64,000 nucleotides of DNA, from assembly GCA_046269235.1 (NCBI GenBank), contig JBJZOS010000008.1, positions 1-64,000 on the forward strand, given 5' to 3'. Under the pieces are notes generated by a model, which was given only the letters and a program-made list of their open reading frames with translations, was not told the DNA's origin and did no database searches. The stretch comes from Soonwooa sp032078105. Lineage in GTDB: Bacteria; Bacteroidota; Bacteroidia; Flavobacteriales; Weeksellaceae. Below, piece by piece: positions 33,933 through 42,110 of this stretch. Position numbers and translations under genes: made by a program. How positions within the stretch are numbered: position 1 is the first letter of the stretch; each line of letters begins with the position of its first letter.

Positions 33933-33962
33933 GCATTTTTCATTAAATGCAAACTTTTTTTT
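33933..33962 (+). terminator. Terminator-like hairpin in the asnB leader
   Basis: The stem GCATTT / AAATGC (loop TTCATT) is followed by AAAC and eight T. The stem is short and separated from the T run, so it is a weak terminator or an attenuator. Confidence 0.4.
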
Positions 33963-34112
33963 CTTCTTTTAAAACTATGCTGTACATAAATATCTTTTGT
34001 AAGAAAAAATATAATTCGCAATTAATTAGGATTTCAATTAAAAAAACGAAAAAAATTCAAAAAAACATTCTATTTGTATAATTTCATTAATTAAATCAAA
34101 ATTTTCGTTGTA

Positions 34113-34129
34113 CAAAAATAGTATTTTTG
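34113..34129. promoter_or_regulatory. Palindromic operator-like site upstream of asnB
   Basis: CAAAAATAGTATTTTTG is a perfect 8+1+8 palindrome. Each arm read outward is TATTTTTG, matching the TANNTTTG minus-7 element, so the site could be both promoter core and operator. No clear TTTG lies 19 bases upstream. Confidence 0.45.
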
Positions 34130-34178
34130 GTAATTTTGACTCATAATTATTAACAAGAAATTCAAAAACTATTAAAAT

Positions 34179-35840
34179 ATGTGCGGAATTGTATGTTTGT
34201 TTGATGCAAAACAAAAAACAGAGACACTGAGACCTCAAATCTTAGAAATGTCAAAAAAAATCAGACACCGTGGACCAGATTGGTCAGGAATATTCCAAAA
34301 CGAAAAAGTAATATTCTCACACGAAAGATTAGCGATTGTCGATCCAACTTCTGGAAAACAACCTTTGTTTTCAACAGATGGAAAACTGGTTCTGGCAGTC
34401 AACGGTGAAATCTACAACCATCAAGAACTTAGAAAAGAATTCCCAGAATACGAATTTTTAACGAAATCTGACTGTGAAGTTATTATACCTCTTTATCAAA
34501 AATATGGAAAAAACTTTTTAGAAAAATTGAATGGCATTTTCGCATTTGCTCTTTACGACACCGAAAAGGACGAATACCTCATCGGTCGCGATCATATGGG
34601 AATTGTGCCACTTTATCAAGCATGGGATAAACATGGACATTATTATGTGGCTTCGGAACTAAAAGCTTTGGAAGGTTTTTGCAACAAAATTGAGGAATTT
34701 CCAGCTGGACATTTATTATTTAGCCCAGAAGGTCACGAGCCACAGAAACATTACGTTCGCCAGTGGTACTCTTTCGAGCATGTTAAAGATAACGAAACCG
34801 ATATTTCAAAAATTAGAAAAAGCTTAGAAGAGGCTGTCCATCGACAATTGATGAGCGATGTTCCTTATGGTGTTTTGCTTTCCGGTGGATTAGATTCTAG
34901 TATTATTGCGGCAGTTACTGCAAAGTTTGCGCGCCAACGCATCGAAAGTGGAGATACGCAAGAAGCTTGGTATCCAAGATTACACAGTTTTGCAGTCGGA
35001 TTAGAATCCTCTCCCGATTTGGTAGCTGCCAAAAAAGTTGCGGAACATATTGGTTCTGTTCATCATGAGGTTAAGTACACTGTTCAAGAAGGTTTGGATG
35101 CCATTCGAGATGTTATTTATCATTTAGAAACTTATGACGTTACCACAATTCGTGCATCGACGCCAATGTATCTTTTAGCAAGAGCTATAAAATCTATGGG
35201 CATTAAAATGGTCCTTTCGGGTGAAGGCTCAGACGAATTATTTGGAGGATATCTGTATTTCCATAAAGCGCCTTCTGCACAAGCTTTCCATGAAGAGAAT
35301 GTTAGAAAATTAGGAAAACTACATCTTTACGATTGTCTTCGTGCCAACAAATCTTTGATGGCTTGGGGAATCGAAGGTCGTGTTCCGTTTTTGGATAAAG
35401 AATTTATGGATGTTGCGATGACCATTAATCCGAAAGATAAAATGATCACTTCCGATCGTATGGAAAAATGGGTGCTTCGAAAAGCTTTTGAAGACCTTTT
35501 ACCAGAAAGTGTCGCTTGGCGTCAAAAAGAACAATTCAGCGATGGCGTCGGCTATTCTTGGATTGATACCTTGAAGCAAATTGCAGAAGAAACGGTCAGT
35601 GACGACATGATGGCAAACGCCAAATACCGCTTCCCGATTAACACACCTATGAGCAAAGAAGAATACCGCTACAGAAGTATTTTCGAAGAACATTTCCCAA
35701 GTGATAGCGCTGCTTCTTGTGTGCCATCCGTCCCGTCAGTTGCATGTTCTACACCTATTGCGTTAGAGTGGGACGAAGCTTTTAAAAAAATGAATGACCC
35801 AAGTGGTCGTGCTGTTAAAGTCCACGAAACAGCATACTAA
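34179..35840 (+). CDS. asnB: Asparagine synthase B (glutamine-hydrolysing)
   Basis: The 553-residue enzyme makes asparagine from aspartate, glutamine and ATP. Cys2 of MCGIVCLFD is the glutaminase nucleophile after Met removal. The N-terminal domain (about 1-200) has RHRGPDWSG and VNGEIYNHQELR. The synthetase domain has the PP-loop SGGLDSSIIAA near residue 235, and VLSGEGSDELFGGYLYF near 345. A Ser/Cys-rich segment (SDSAASCVPSVPSVACSTP) near residue 515 is an E. coli AsnB-type tail. It is a single-gene unit behind a structured leader. Confidence 0.97.
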   Translation: MCGIVCLFDAKQKTETLRPQILEMSKKIRHRGPDWSGIFQNEKVIFSHERLAIVDPTSGKQPLFSTDGKLVLAVNGEIYNHQELRKEFPEYEFLTKSDCEVIIPLYQKYGKNFLEKLNGIFAFALYDTEKDEYLIGRDHMGIVPLYQAWDKHGHYYVASELKALEGFCNKIEEFPAGHLLFSPEGHEPQKHYVRQWYSFEHVKDNETDISKIRKSLEEAVHRQLMSDVPYGVLLSGGLDSSIIAAVTAKFARQRIESGDTQEAWYPRLHSFAVGLESSPDLVAAKKVAEHIGSVHHEVKYTVQEGLDAIRDVIYHLETYDVTTIRASTPMYLLARAIKSMGIKMVLSGEGSDELFGGYLYFHKAPSAQAFHEENVRKLGKLHLYDCLRANKSLMAWGIEGRVPFLDKEFMDVAMTINPKDKMITSDRMEKWVLRKAFEDLLPESVAWRQKEQFSDGVGYSWIDTLKQIAEETVSDDMMANAKYRFPINTPMSKEEYRYRSIFEEHFPSDSAASCVPSVPSVACSTPIALEWDEAFKKMNDPSGRAVKVHETAY

Positions 35841-35862
35841 ATAAACATTAACGAATATTAAA

Positions 35863-35890
35863 AAAGCAACTTCAAAATTGAAGTTGCTTT
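35863..35890 (+). terminator. Hairpin after asnB
   Basis: A perfect 13-bp stem AAAGCAACTTCAA / TTGAAGTTGCTTT with loop AA; the T run after it is interrupted (AGGTTTT). Confidence 0.75.
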
Positions 35891-35893
35891 AGG

Positions 35894-35924
35894 TTTTAGA
35901 TCCAATGTATAAGTCCTATCTTTG
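35894..35924 (+). promoter_or_regulatory. Candidate promoter of the MFS transporter gene
   Basis: TTTT (35894-35897) is 19 bases from TATCTTTG (35917-35924), near the Bacteroidota consensus with one base off in the upstream box. The start codon is 17 bases downstream. Confidence 0.6.
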
Positions 35925-35941
35925 CAAAAAAACACAGTATA

Positions 35942-37171
35942 TTGGGACTTTTCAAAGTATATGTAGACTCCTTCAAAGGCTTATCCAAGGAAGCTTGGAT
36001 GCTATCGATTGTTATGTTAATCAACAGATCAGGATCGATGGTGTTACCTTTTTTAGGTGTTTACATGACAGATAAATTAGGATTTGGATTAAAAGAAGCG
36101 GGATTGGTACTGATGTTTTACGGCATTGGTTCGGTCATCGGTTCTTGGATTGGCGGTTATCTCACAGATAAACTTGGAGAATATCGCGTCCAGAGTTTTA
36201 GTTTGTTTTTGAGTGCGCCACTATTTATGTTCATTCCATTTTTTCCAACATTGGAAGGGATGATGACCATCATTTTAATACAAAGTATCATCAGCGAATC
36301 TTTTCGTCCAGCCAATTCTGTTGCGATTACAAAATATGCTAAACCAGAAAATATTACGCGTGCATTTTCATTAAACAGAATGGCGATTAATCTTGGTTTC
36401 TCCATTGGTCCAGCTTTGGGCGGCATTTTATCTGCAATTTCTTATAACTTTTTATTTGGAGTAAATACGGTTGCGGCACTAGTTGCAGGCATTATGTACG
36501 TTGTATTTTTTAGAAAAAGAAACATCATTTTTAAAGCAAAACAAAAACTTAGAAAAAAAGAGGACCTTATAAAACCAGTTGGGAAGTCACCTTACAAAGA
36601 TGTGAAATTCATTATATTTTCATTGTTGTGTATGCTGTTTTCCATTTGTTTTTTCCAATTCTTTAATACCATTCCGATTTTTTATAAAGAAGTTGCGCAT
36701 CTCGACCAAACCAGCATTGGATACATTTTAGGATATAGTGGCTTTATCATCGTTGTTTTAGAAATGTTGATTGTCAACTTTGCAGAAAAGCATTTTACAA
36801 TTGGACAAAGCTTATTTATTGGTGCTTTAGCTTGCGGAATTTCGTATTCGTTACTGGCATTCGATCATCATATTTTCACCTTGTTATTATCGATGACTAT
36901 ATTAAGTGTTGGCGAAATTTTAGCTCTTCCATTTATGTCAACGGTTACAGCAATGCGGTCCGAAGGCGGTAACAAGGGAGCGTATATGGGACTTAACGGG
37001 ATGGCGTTCTCGTTTTCGTTTATTATCACGCCGGTTTTAGGAACTAATGTTGCCAGCGAACTAGGGTTTAATACACTATGGATTGGTTCCGGAATCATCC
37101 TTGCCATTGCAGCAATCGGACTCTGGTGGATTAGCAACCTGATGTTACAAAATAGAAAATCCGAGCATTAA
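35942..37171 (+). CDS. MFS transporter
   Basis: The 409-residue inner-membrane protein has 11-12 hydrophobic helices. The start is taken as TTG 35942 because homology-like sequence (LFKVYVDSFKGLSKEAWMLS, then INRSGSMVLPFLGVYMTDKL) begins there. The first ATG comes only at residue 20, inside helix 1. The loop GGYLTDKLGEYRVQ fits the MFS loop 2-3 motif. The solute is unknown; drug or peptide export is possible. It has its own promoter and terminator after asnB. Confidence 0.87.
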   Translation: MGLFKVYVDSFKGLSKEAWMLSIVMLINRSGSMVLPFLGVYMTDKLGFGLKEAGLVLMFYGIGSVIGSWIGGYLTDKLGEYRVQSFSLFLSAPLFMFIPFFPTLEGMMTIILIQSIISESFRPANSVAITKYAKPENITRAFSLNRMAINLGFSIGPALGGILSAISYNFLFGVNTVAALVAGIMYVVFFRKRNIIFKAKQKLRKKEDLIKPVGKSPYKDVKFIIFSLLCMLFSICFFQFFNTIPIFYKEVAHLDQTSIGYILGYSGFIIVVLEMLIVNFAEKHFTIGQSLFIGALACGISYSLLAFDHHIFTLLLSMTILSVGEILALPFMSTVTAMRSEGGNKGAYMGLNGMAFSFSFIITPVLGTNVASELGFNTLWIGSGIILAIAAIGLWWISNLMLQNRKSEH

Positions 37172-37187
37172 ACTCGGATTTTATTTT
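37156..37187 (+). terminator. Terminator of the MFS gene, bidirectional
   Basis: Stem AAATCCGAG / CTCGGATTT (loop CATTAAA) overlaps the MFS stop codon and is followed by TATTTTT. It sits between convergent genes and can also end the TlpA-like gene. Confidence 0.82.
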
Positions 37188-37204
37188 TAAATAGGCGTCG
37201 CTTC

Positions 37205-37795
37205 TTATTTCATATCGCGCACTTGGTTAAGGAAATCAACAATATCGTCACCAGAATAATCTGCCATCCCTTCAGTAATGTGAGCAACATTTCCATTTTT
37301 ATCGAAGATCACTGTCGTTGGTAGACTTCCTCGGAAAAACTCTGATGGGATAATCCCTGTTGGGAAATAAACTGGTAAATCAAGTTTTTTATTCGTCATA
37401 AATTTGACCGCTTTATCTTTATTCGATTCTGCTTCCAAAATCACAAAAGCGACATCTTCTTTGTCTTTAAATTTTTCATAAAGCTTTTGGATAGATGGCA
37501 TTTCGGCAATACAAGGTCCACACCAAGTCGCCCAAATATTCATAAAAACAACTTTCCCTTTTAGCGCTTCGAGGCTTAGCGATTTTCCTTTTGCATCCAC
37601 AAAAGACATTTTAAAATTAGATTCTTTTAGAAGTTTCGGATCATTAGCATCACCTGTAATTTCGGTGGGTAATTCTAATTTTGGCTGAAAAAAGCCCAGC
37701 TTCATAAGACCTTGTTGGGCATAAGCTTTAACTTCTGGGACAAAAACGATGGACAATGCAAGTCCAATCAGTATGATATTGAATGATTTTTTCAT
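37205..37795 (-). CDS. TlpA-like periplasmic thioredoxin
   Basis: This is an exported thiol-disulfide protein of about 196 residues. I start at ATG 37795 (MKKSFNIILIGLALS), where the signal peptide begins; another ATG is eight codons upstream at 37819. Cleavage after KAYA would leave Gln. The active site is WATWCGPCIAEMPSIQKLY, typical of TlpA/ResA/AhpC-TSA proteins, and the cis-proline is in LPTTVIFDKNG. It probably reduces cytochrome c or other envelope thiols. Nothing nearby names its partner. Confidence 0.9.
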   Translation of the reverse strand: MKKSFNIILIGLALSIVFVPEVKAYAQQGLMKLGFFQPKLELPTEITGDANDPKLLKESNFKMSFVDAKGKSLSLEALKGKVVFMNIWATWCGPCIAEMPSIQKLYEKFKDKEDVAFVILEAESNKDKAVKFMTNKKLDLPVYFPTGIIPSEFFRGSLPTTVIFDKNGNVAHITEGMADYSGDDIVDFLNQVRDMK

Positions 37796-37892
37796 TATAT
37801 TTTTAATTTTCGGATTCATAATAATTTATTTTAAAAGAGTTTCTAACTTAAATATCAATTCAAATTTTAAGTAGAAAAAAACGAATAAAAAA

Positions 37893-38258
37893 TTATGAAA
37901 AGAGTGCATCGCGCTGCTGCTGATACAATATATACAGAGGAATAGATCGCGAAAGAGGGAAATCAACTTCAGCTCCTTCTAATTGTTGATGATTTTGAAA
38001 AAGAGTTTTTGAACTAAATCCGAAGCTTAGATCTTCTGATTTCTTCTGTTGAAGAGAAAACTTTTCTTGCTTATTTTCCAAAGCAGCAAAACTACAAGAA
38101 CTAACCGACTTAAGGCTTTGTCCGCAATAGTTCTCGATATTAAGACTGTGCGTTAACGCGATTTTGATAGCGCAAGATGACACCAAAATACCAAAGCTAA
38201 AACATAAAATGCTCAAACTTTTTAAGAATTGTCGGTGCAATATCGAAATCTTCATCAT
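37893..38258 (-). CDS. Small hypothetical protein with one hydrophobic segment
   Basis: I do not recognise this 121-residue protein. It starts MMKISILHRQFLKSLSILCFSFGILVSSC, a hydrophobic segment that ends in a lipobox-like VSSC (Cys28), then AIKIALTHSLNIENYCGQSLKSVSSCSFAALENK. Cysteines at about 28, 43 and 50 are the only obvious feature; the C-terminus is polar. It could be a lipoprotein or single-pass protein. It lies 73 bases upstream of the TlpA-like gene on the same strand, so both may act in envelope redox work. Low certainty that it is expressed. Confidence 0.5.
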   Translation of the reverse strand: MMKISILHRQFLKSLSILCFSFGILVSSCAIKIALTHSLNIENYCGQSLKSVSSCSFAALENKQEKFSLQQKKSEDLSFGFSSKTLFQNHQQLEGAEVDFPLSRSIPLYILYQQQRDALFS

Positions 38259-38313
38259 TACAAAATTAACATCAATAATTATTTAAAACTAATTTTTAAC
38301 AAAGTTTATAATT

Positions 38314-38353
38314 CAAAAAAAATCCGCTTCTTGAAAATTTCAAGAAACGGATT
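38314..38353 (-). terminator. Terminator after the YceI gene
   Basis: On the minus strand AATCCGTTTCTTGAAA pairs with TTTCAAGAAGCGGATT (one mismatch) and is followed by eight T. Confidence 0.88.
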
Positions 38354-38374
38354 CACACACATATAACTATAAAT

Positions 38375-38944
38375 TTATTTTTTTGTAAACTCTGCAAAAA
38401 CAGTGATGTCAACATTTTTACCGACAGCTGCTCCTGATGGATCGTAGCTTACTCCATAATCGAAACGATTAATTTTAAATTTGGTTTGGATACCTAACTT
38501 CTCATTCCCTTGTTGATCTTTAGTTTTTCCACCATAAGTCAAAGTCACAACAATTGGTTTGGTCACGCCTTTGATGGTTAAATCACCTTTCAACACGTAA
38601 GCATTATTTTTTGCCTTGTGGATCGATGTACTTTTAAAAGTCATTGTTGGGAATTTTTCAACATCGAAAAAATCAGCACTTTTCAAATGTTTGTCACGAG
38701 GTTCAACATCGGTATCAATAGAATTGGTATCAATTGTAAAGTCAAACTTTGCATCTTTAAGATCGGCATTATTTGTTAAAATTGAAGCATCAAACTTATC
38801 AAAACGCCCTTGCACAAAGCTAATCCCCATATGTTTGATATTAAAATTAAATGATGAGTGCATTGGATCAATTGTCCAAGTTGATTGCGCAAATGACATT
38901 GTCACTGCAAGCATTAACATGAAAGATAAGACTGTTTTTTTCAT
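38375..38944 (-). CDS. YceI family protein, exported
   Basis: The 189-residue lipocalin-like protein has a signal peptide (MKKTVLSFMLMLAVTMSFA, then Gln20). Landmarks are WTIDPMHSSFNFNIKHMGISFVQGRF, DTDVEPRDKHLKSADFFDVEKFPTMTFKST and LTIKGVTKPIVV. YceI proteins bind polyisoprenoid chains in the periplasm. It is divergent from the sodium symporter gene, 116 bases apart. Confidence 0.94.
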   Translation of the reverse strand: MKKTVLSFMLMLAVTMSFAQSTWTIDPMHSSFNFNIKHMGISFVQGRFDKFDASILTNNADLKDAKFDFTIDTNSIDTDVEPRDKHLKSADFFDVEKFPTMTFKSTSIHKAKNNAYVLKGDLTIKGVTKPIVVTLTYGGKTKDQQGNEKLGIQTKFKINRFDYGVSYDPSGAAVGKNVDITVFAEFTKK

Positions 38945-39060
38945 AATAATTCGGTTTTAAATTGAATTGCAAAATTAGTCATATAAGTAAAAAAGCTACT
39001 TGATGTATGATAATAAATCGTGGCAAAAGTTTACTTTTGTTTTTTAATTAAATTTTAAGA

Positions 39061-40641
39061 ATGAGTTCTGCAACTTTACTATTACTATTCGTATTCGCCT
39101 ATTTTATCGGATTATTGGTAATTTCTTATTTTACTAGTCGTAATTCTGACAATCAATCTTTCTTTATCGGCAACAAAAAAAGTAAATGGTGGCTCGTTGC
39201 TTTTGGGATGATTGGCACAAGTCTTTCGGGCGTAACTTTCATTTCGGTTCCGGGGACGGTGGGCAAAATGACAGATGGTGCATATCCTTTTGGCGGTTTC
39301 GAATATTACATGATGGTTGTCGGCTTTTTCATTGGCTACTTCATCGTTGCAGCCATTCTTCTGCCGCTTTATTATCGCATGAATTTGACTTCGATTTATA
39401 CCTATTTGGGTAAAAGATTCAATGTTGAAGCACACAAAATTGGTTCTGTATTTTTTATTATTTCTAGAGCGATTGGCGCGACAGCAAGATTATATTTGGT
39501 GGTTAATGTTTTGCAAATTTTCTTGTTAGAGCAAATCGGAATTCCGTTTTGGTTAACGGCTTTGGTCTTACTTTTAATGGTTTTACTTTACACGTTTGAA
39601 GGCGGTGTAAAAACCATTGTTATCACCGACACTTTGCAGACATCTTTTATGATTATCAGTTTGGCAGCTTGTATTATTTATATCCTTAATCATCTTAATA
39701 TTTCTGTTGGTGACGCTTATACACTTTTAGAGAAACAAAACTACACGCACCTCATCAACACGGATATTAATTCTAAAACATTTTTCTTAAAAACCATTAT
39801 CGGTGGTATGTTTATCACGATTGCGATGACAGGACTTGACCAAGAGATGATGCAGAAAAACATCTCAGTTGACAATCTTAAAAACTCTAAAAAGAATATG
39901 TTAACTTTTGCAGGAACATTGTTGGTCGTGAATTTTGCATTCTTATTTTTAGGTGGACTTTTATATTTGTTTGCATTACAAAACGGTGCCGAATATGCAC
40001 AAATCACCAACATTATTAACGGACAAGAAAGCATTTCCAATGTTTTTGGGATGAAAGATGCAGCAGGCAATGTTACTAACATTATGGGTGACGACCTCTT
40101 CCCTGCTTTGTCATTACAAGGTTATTTTCCGATTTTCATCTCAGTGATATTTATTATTGGACTAATCTCGGCATTATTTCCTTCTGCTGATGGTGCACTC
40201 ACAGCAGTGACAAGTTCTTACTGTGTGGATATCCTTAACATCAATGATGATGAAACAAAATCTGAAAAAGAAAAAAAACTTATTCGTATGAAAGTCCATT
40301 TAATTTTCACAGTAATTTTCTTTATTTTAATTATGATTTTTAAAGCAATTAATGACAAATCCATTGTATATCTCATCATGGAAGTTGCGGGTTACACTTA
40401 TGGACCTCTTCTAGGATTATTCGCTTTCGGAATTTTTACTAAATATCAGATTTCAAAAAAAGGAAGCATTTTGGCAGTGACTTTAATTGCGCCAGTTTTG
40501 ACTTATATTATTAATTATATTGTAATCAATAATACATCTTATCGCATCGGCGTGGAGTTGATTGTGTTAAATGGACTACTAACTTTCATCGGATTATATT
40601 TAATTAAAAACAATAAAACGACCGACTATGAAAAAGCTTAG
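39061..40641 (+). CDS. Sodium:solute symporter (SSS family)
   Basis: The 526-residue inner-membrane carrier has about 13 helices. Recognisable segments are NQSFFIGNKKSKWWLVAFG, GTSLSGVTFISVPG, YTYLGKRFNVEAHKIGS and LFPSADGALTAVTSSY, which fit the SSF family. It imports an organic solute with Na+; the solute (sugar, sialic acid, amino acid) is unclear. Its end overlaps the next gene by 14 bases. Confidence 0.92.
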   Translation: MSSATLLLLFVFAYFIGLLVISYFTSRNSDNQSFFIGNKKSKWWLVAFGMIGTSLSGVTFISVPGTVGKMTDGAYPFGGFEYYMMVVGFFIGYFIVAAILLPLYYRMNLTSIYTYLGKRFNVEAHKIGSVFFIISRAIGATARLYLVVNVLQIFLLEQIGIPFWLTALVLLLMVLLYTFEGGVKTIVITDTLQTSFMIISLAACIIYILNHLNISVGDAYTLLEKQNYTHLINTDINSKTFFLKTIIGGMFITIAMTGLDQEMMQKNISVDNLKNSKKNMLTFAGTLLVVNFAFLFLGGLLYLFALQNGAEYAQITNIINGQESISNVFGMKDAAGNVTNIMGDDLFPALSLQGYFPIFISVIFIIGLISALFPSADGALTAVTSSYCVDILNINDDETKSEKEKKLIRMKVHLIFTVIFFILIMIFKAINDKSIVYLIMEVAGYTYGPLLGLFAFGIFTKYQISKKGSILAVTLIAPVLTYIINYIVINNTSYRIGVELIVLNGLLTFIGLYLIKNNKTTDYEKA

Positions 40642-41140
40642 CATCTTTTTATTTTTAGTATTTTGTCAATTATTTTTTGCTCAAAATTTCGAAATTTCTA
40701 CCTTAAGAATTGGTGATTTTAAAATCTTTATGCCAAAAACTGAAGCTGATAAAATTGCAAAAAAAGGGCTTCAAACTTTTGAGGAGTACGAAAAAACTAA
40801 TAAAGTTAGCCTTAACGGAGAAAATGTCGATGTAACCTTGATGGACCAATGGATCGACGACAACAAACCAATGCAAAAGCAAATCTATGCACTTAAAACC
40901 AAAAGTTCAAAATTCAAAACAAAAAGTGGAATGGGCGTTGGCAATACAAGGGATCAACTCATCGAAACTTATAGAAATTATACAAATTTTGAAGTTCATC
41001 AATATAAAGATGAAAATGGTAAAACTGACATTAAATCATTCTTTACATTAAAAGATTACGATGCTGGCACTTACTTAACTTTTGTAATGGAAAACAATAT
41101 TGTTGTTGAAATCATGGTCGGAATGAACGAAGGTTGCTAA
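40628..41140 (+). CDS. Exported protein of unknown function
   Basis: The 170-residue protein has a signal peptide (MKKLSIFLFLVFCQLFFA, then Gln19). I recognise no family. The mature part is charged (KIFMPKTEADKIAKKGLQTF, YALKTKSSKFKTKSGMGVG) and contains GVGNTRDQLIETYRNY, a motif seen in small secreted proteins of unknown role; it ends in Cys. Its start lies inside the symporter gene, so translation is coupled. Confidence 0.72.
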   Translation: MKKLSIFLFLVFCQLFFAQNFEISTLRIGDFKIFMPKTEADKIAKKGLQTFEEYEKTNKVSLNGENVDVTLMDQWIDDNKPMQKQIYALKTKSSKFKTKSGMGVGNTRDQLIETYRNYTNFEVHQYKDENGKTDIKSFFTLKDYDAGTYLTFVMENNIVVEIMVGMNEGC

Positions 41141-41225
41141 AGTCTAAATTAACAAGCAATAACACCTGCTAAGTTTCGAAAACAAAAACTAAAATCGTAA
41201 ATTCGCACCACGAAAAAATTTAAAA

Positions 41226-42077
41226 ATGAGTAAAAATATCGAAGAGCTTAAAAGCTTGAGTGCACAAATCAGAAGAGACATTGTAAGAATGGTTCACGCA
41301 GTTAACAGTGGACATCCGGGCGGATCTTTAGGATGTGTAGAATACTTCACAGCCCTTTATGGAAAAGTAATGAACTACAACTTGCCTTTCACAATGGAAG
41401 GTAAAAACGAAGATTTATTCTTCTTATCAAACGGACATATCTCTCCGGTATTTTACAGTACACTAGCTAGATTTGACTTCTTTCCAGTAGCAGAATTAGC
41501 AACTTTCAGAAAGCTTGACTCTAGACTACAAGGTCACCCAACGACCCACGAAGGACTTCCCGGTATTCGTGTAGCATCAGGATCTTTGGGACAAGGACTT
41601 TCTGTAGCTTTGGGCGCTGCACAAGCTAAAAAGTTAGATGGTGACAAGTCAATTGTGTATTCACTTCACGGTGATGGCGAATTACAGGAAGGTCAAATTT
41701 GGGAAGCTTTGATGTATGGCGCAGCTAAAAAAGTTGACAACATCATCGCAACTATTGACTACAACGGAAGACAAATAGATGGTGATACAGATGATGTATT
41801 AAGCCTGGGTGATCTTCATGCAAAACTAGAAGCTTTTGGTTGGTTGGTTCTTGAAGAGAAAAACGGAAACGACCTAGAAGCTGTTATCGCAATTTTAGAA
41901 AAAGCAAAATCAGAAACTGGAAACGGAAAACCTGTTGCTATTCTTCTACATACAGAAATGGGACAAGGTATCGATTATATGATGGGTTCTCACGCTTGGC
42001 ATGGTAAAGCGCCAAACGATGAGCAATTAGCAAGTGCACTCCAACAACTTCAACTTGACGAAATCACAGACTACTAA
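41226..42077 (+). CDS. Transketolase, N-terminal subunit
   Basis: The 283-residue thiamine-diphosphate half has VNSGHPGGSLGCVEYFTALYG, LSNGHISPVFYS and the ThDP motif GDGELQEGQIWEALMYGAAKKVDNIIATIDYNGRQIDG split across about residues 145-185. SHAWHGKAPND is near the end. With the next gene it makes a two-chain transketolase for the pentose phosphate pathway. The stop and a new ATG 33 bases later show two genes, not a frameshift. Confidence 0.95.
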   Translation: MSKNIEELKSLSAQIRRDIVRMVHAVNSGHPGGSLGCVEYFTALYGKVMNYNLPFTMEGKNEDLFFLSNGHISPVFYSTLARFDFFPVAELATFRKLDSRLQGHPTTHEGLPGIRVASGSLGQGLSVALGAAQAKKLDGDKSIVYSLHGDGELQEGQIWEALMYGAAKKVDNIIATIDYNGRQIDGDTDDVLSLGDLHAKLEAFGWLVLEEKNGNDLEAVIAILEKAKSETGNGKPVAILLHTEMGQGIDYMMGSHAWHGKAPNDEQLASALQQLQLDEITDY

Positions 42078-42110
42078 ACATCTAATAATCGAAACAAAAA
42101 AGAAATTCTC

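Larger units (their letters stand above)
33751..34178. other. Structured intergenic region upstream of asnB, possible leader or small RNA
   Basis: These 428 bases hold no normal gene but several structures. CCTCCAC/GTGGAGG is at 33787-33805. A ten-codon frame (MMKKIIEIVN) is at 33817-33849. A two-part hairpin GTTAAGA/TCTTAAC with inner GAAAAA/TTTTTC is at 33880-33917. A GCATTT/AAATGC hairpin at 33933-33950 leads into eight T at 33955-33962. A 17-base palindrome is at 34113-34129. The rest is AT-rich. Confidence 0.55.
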
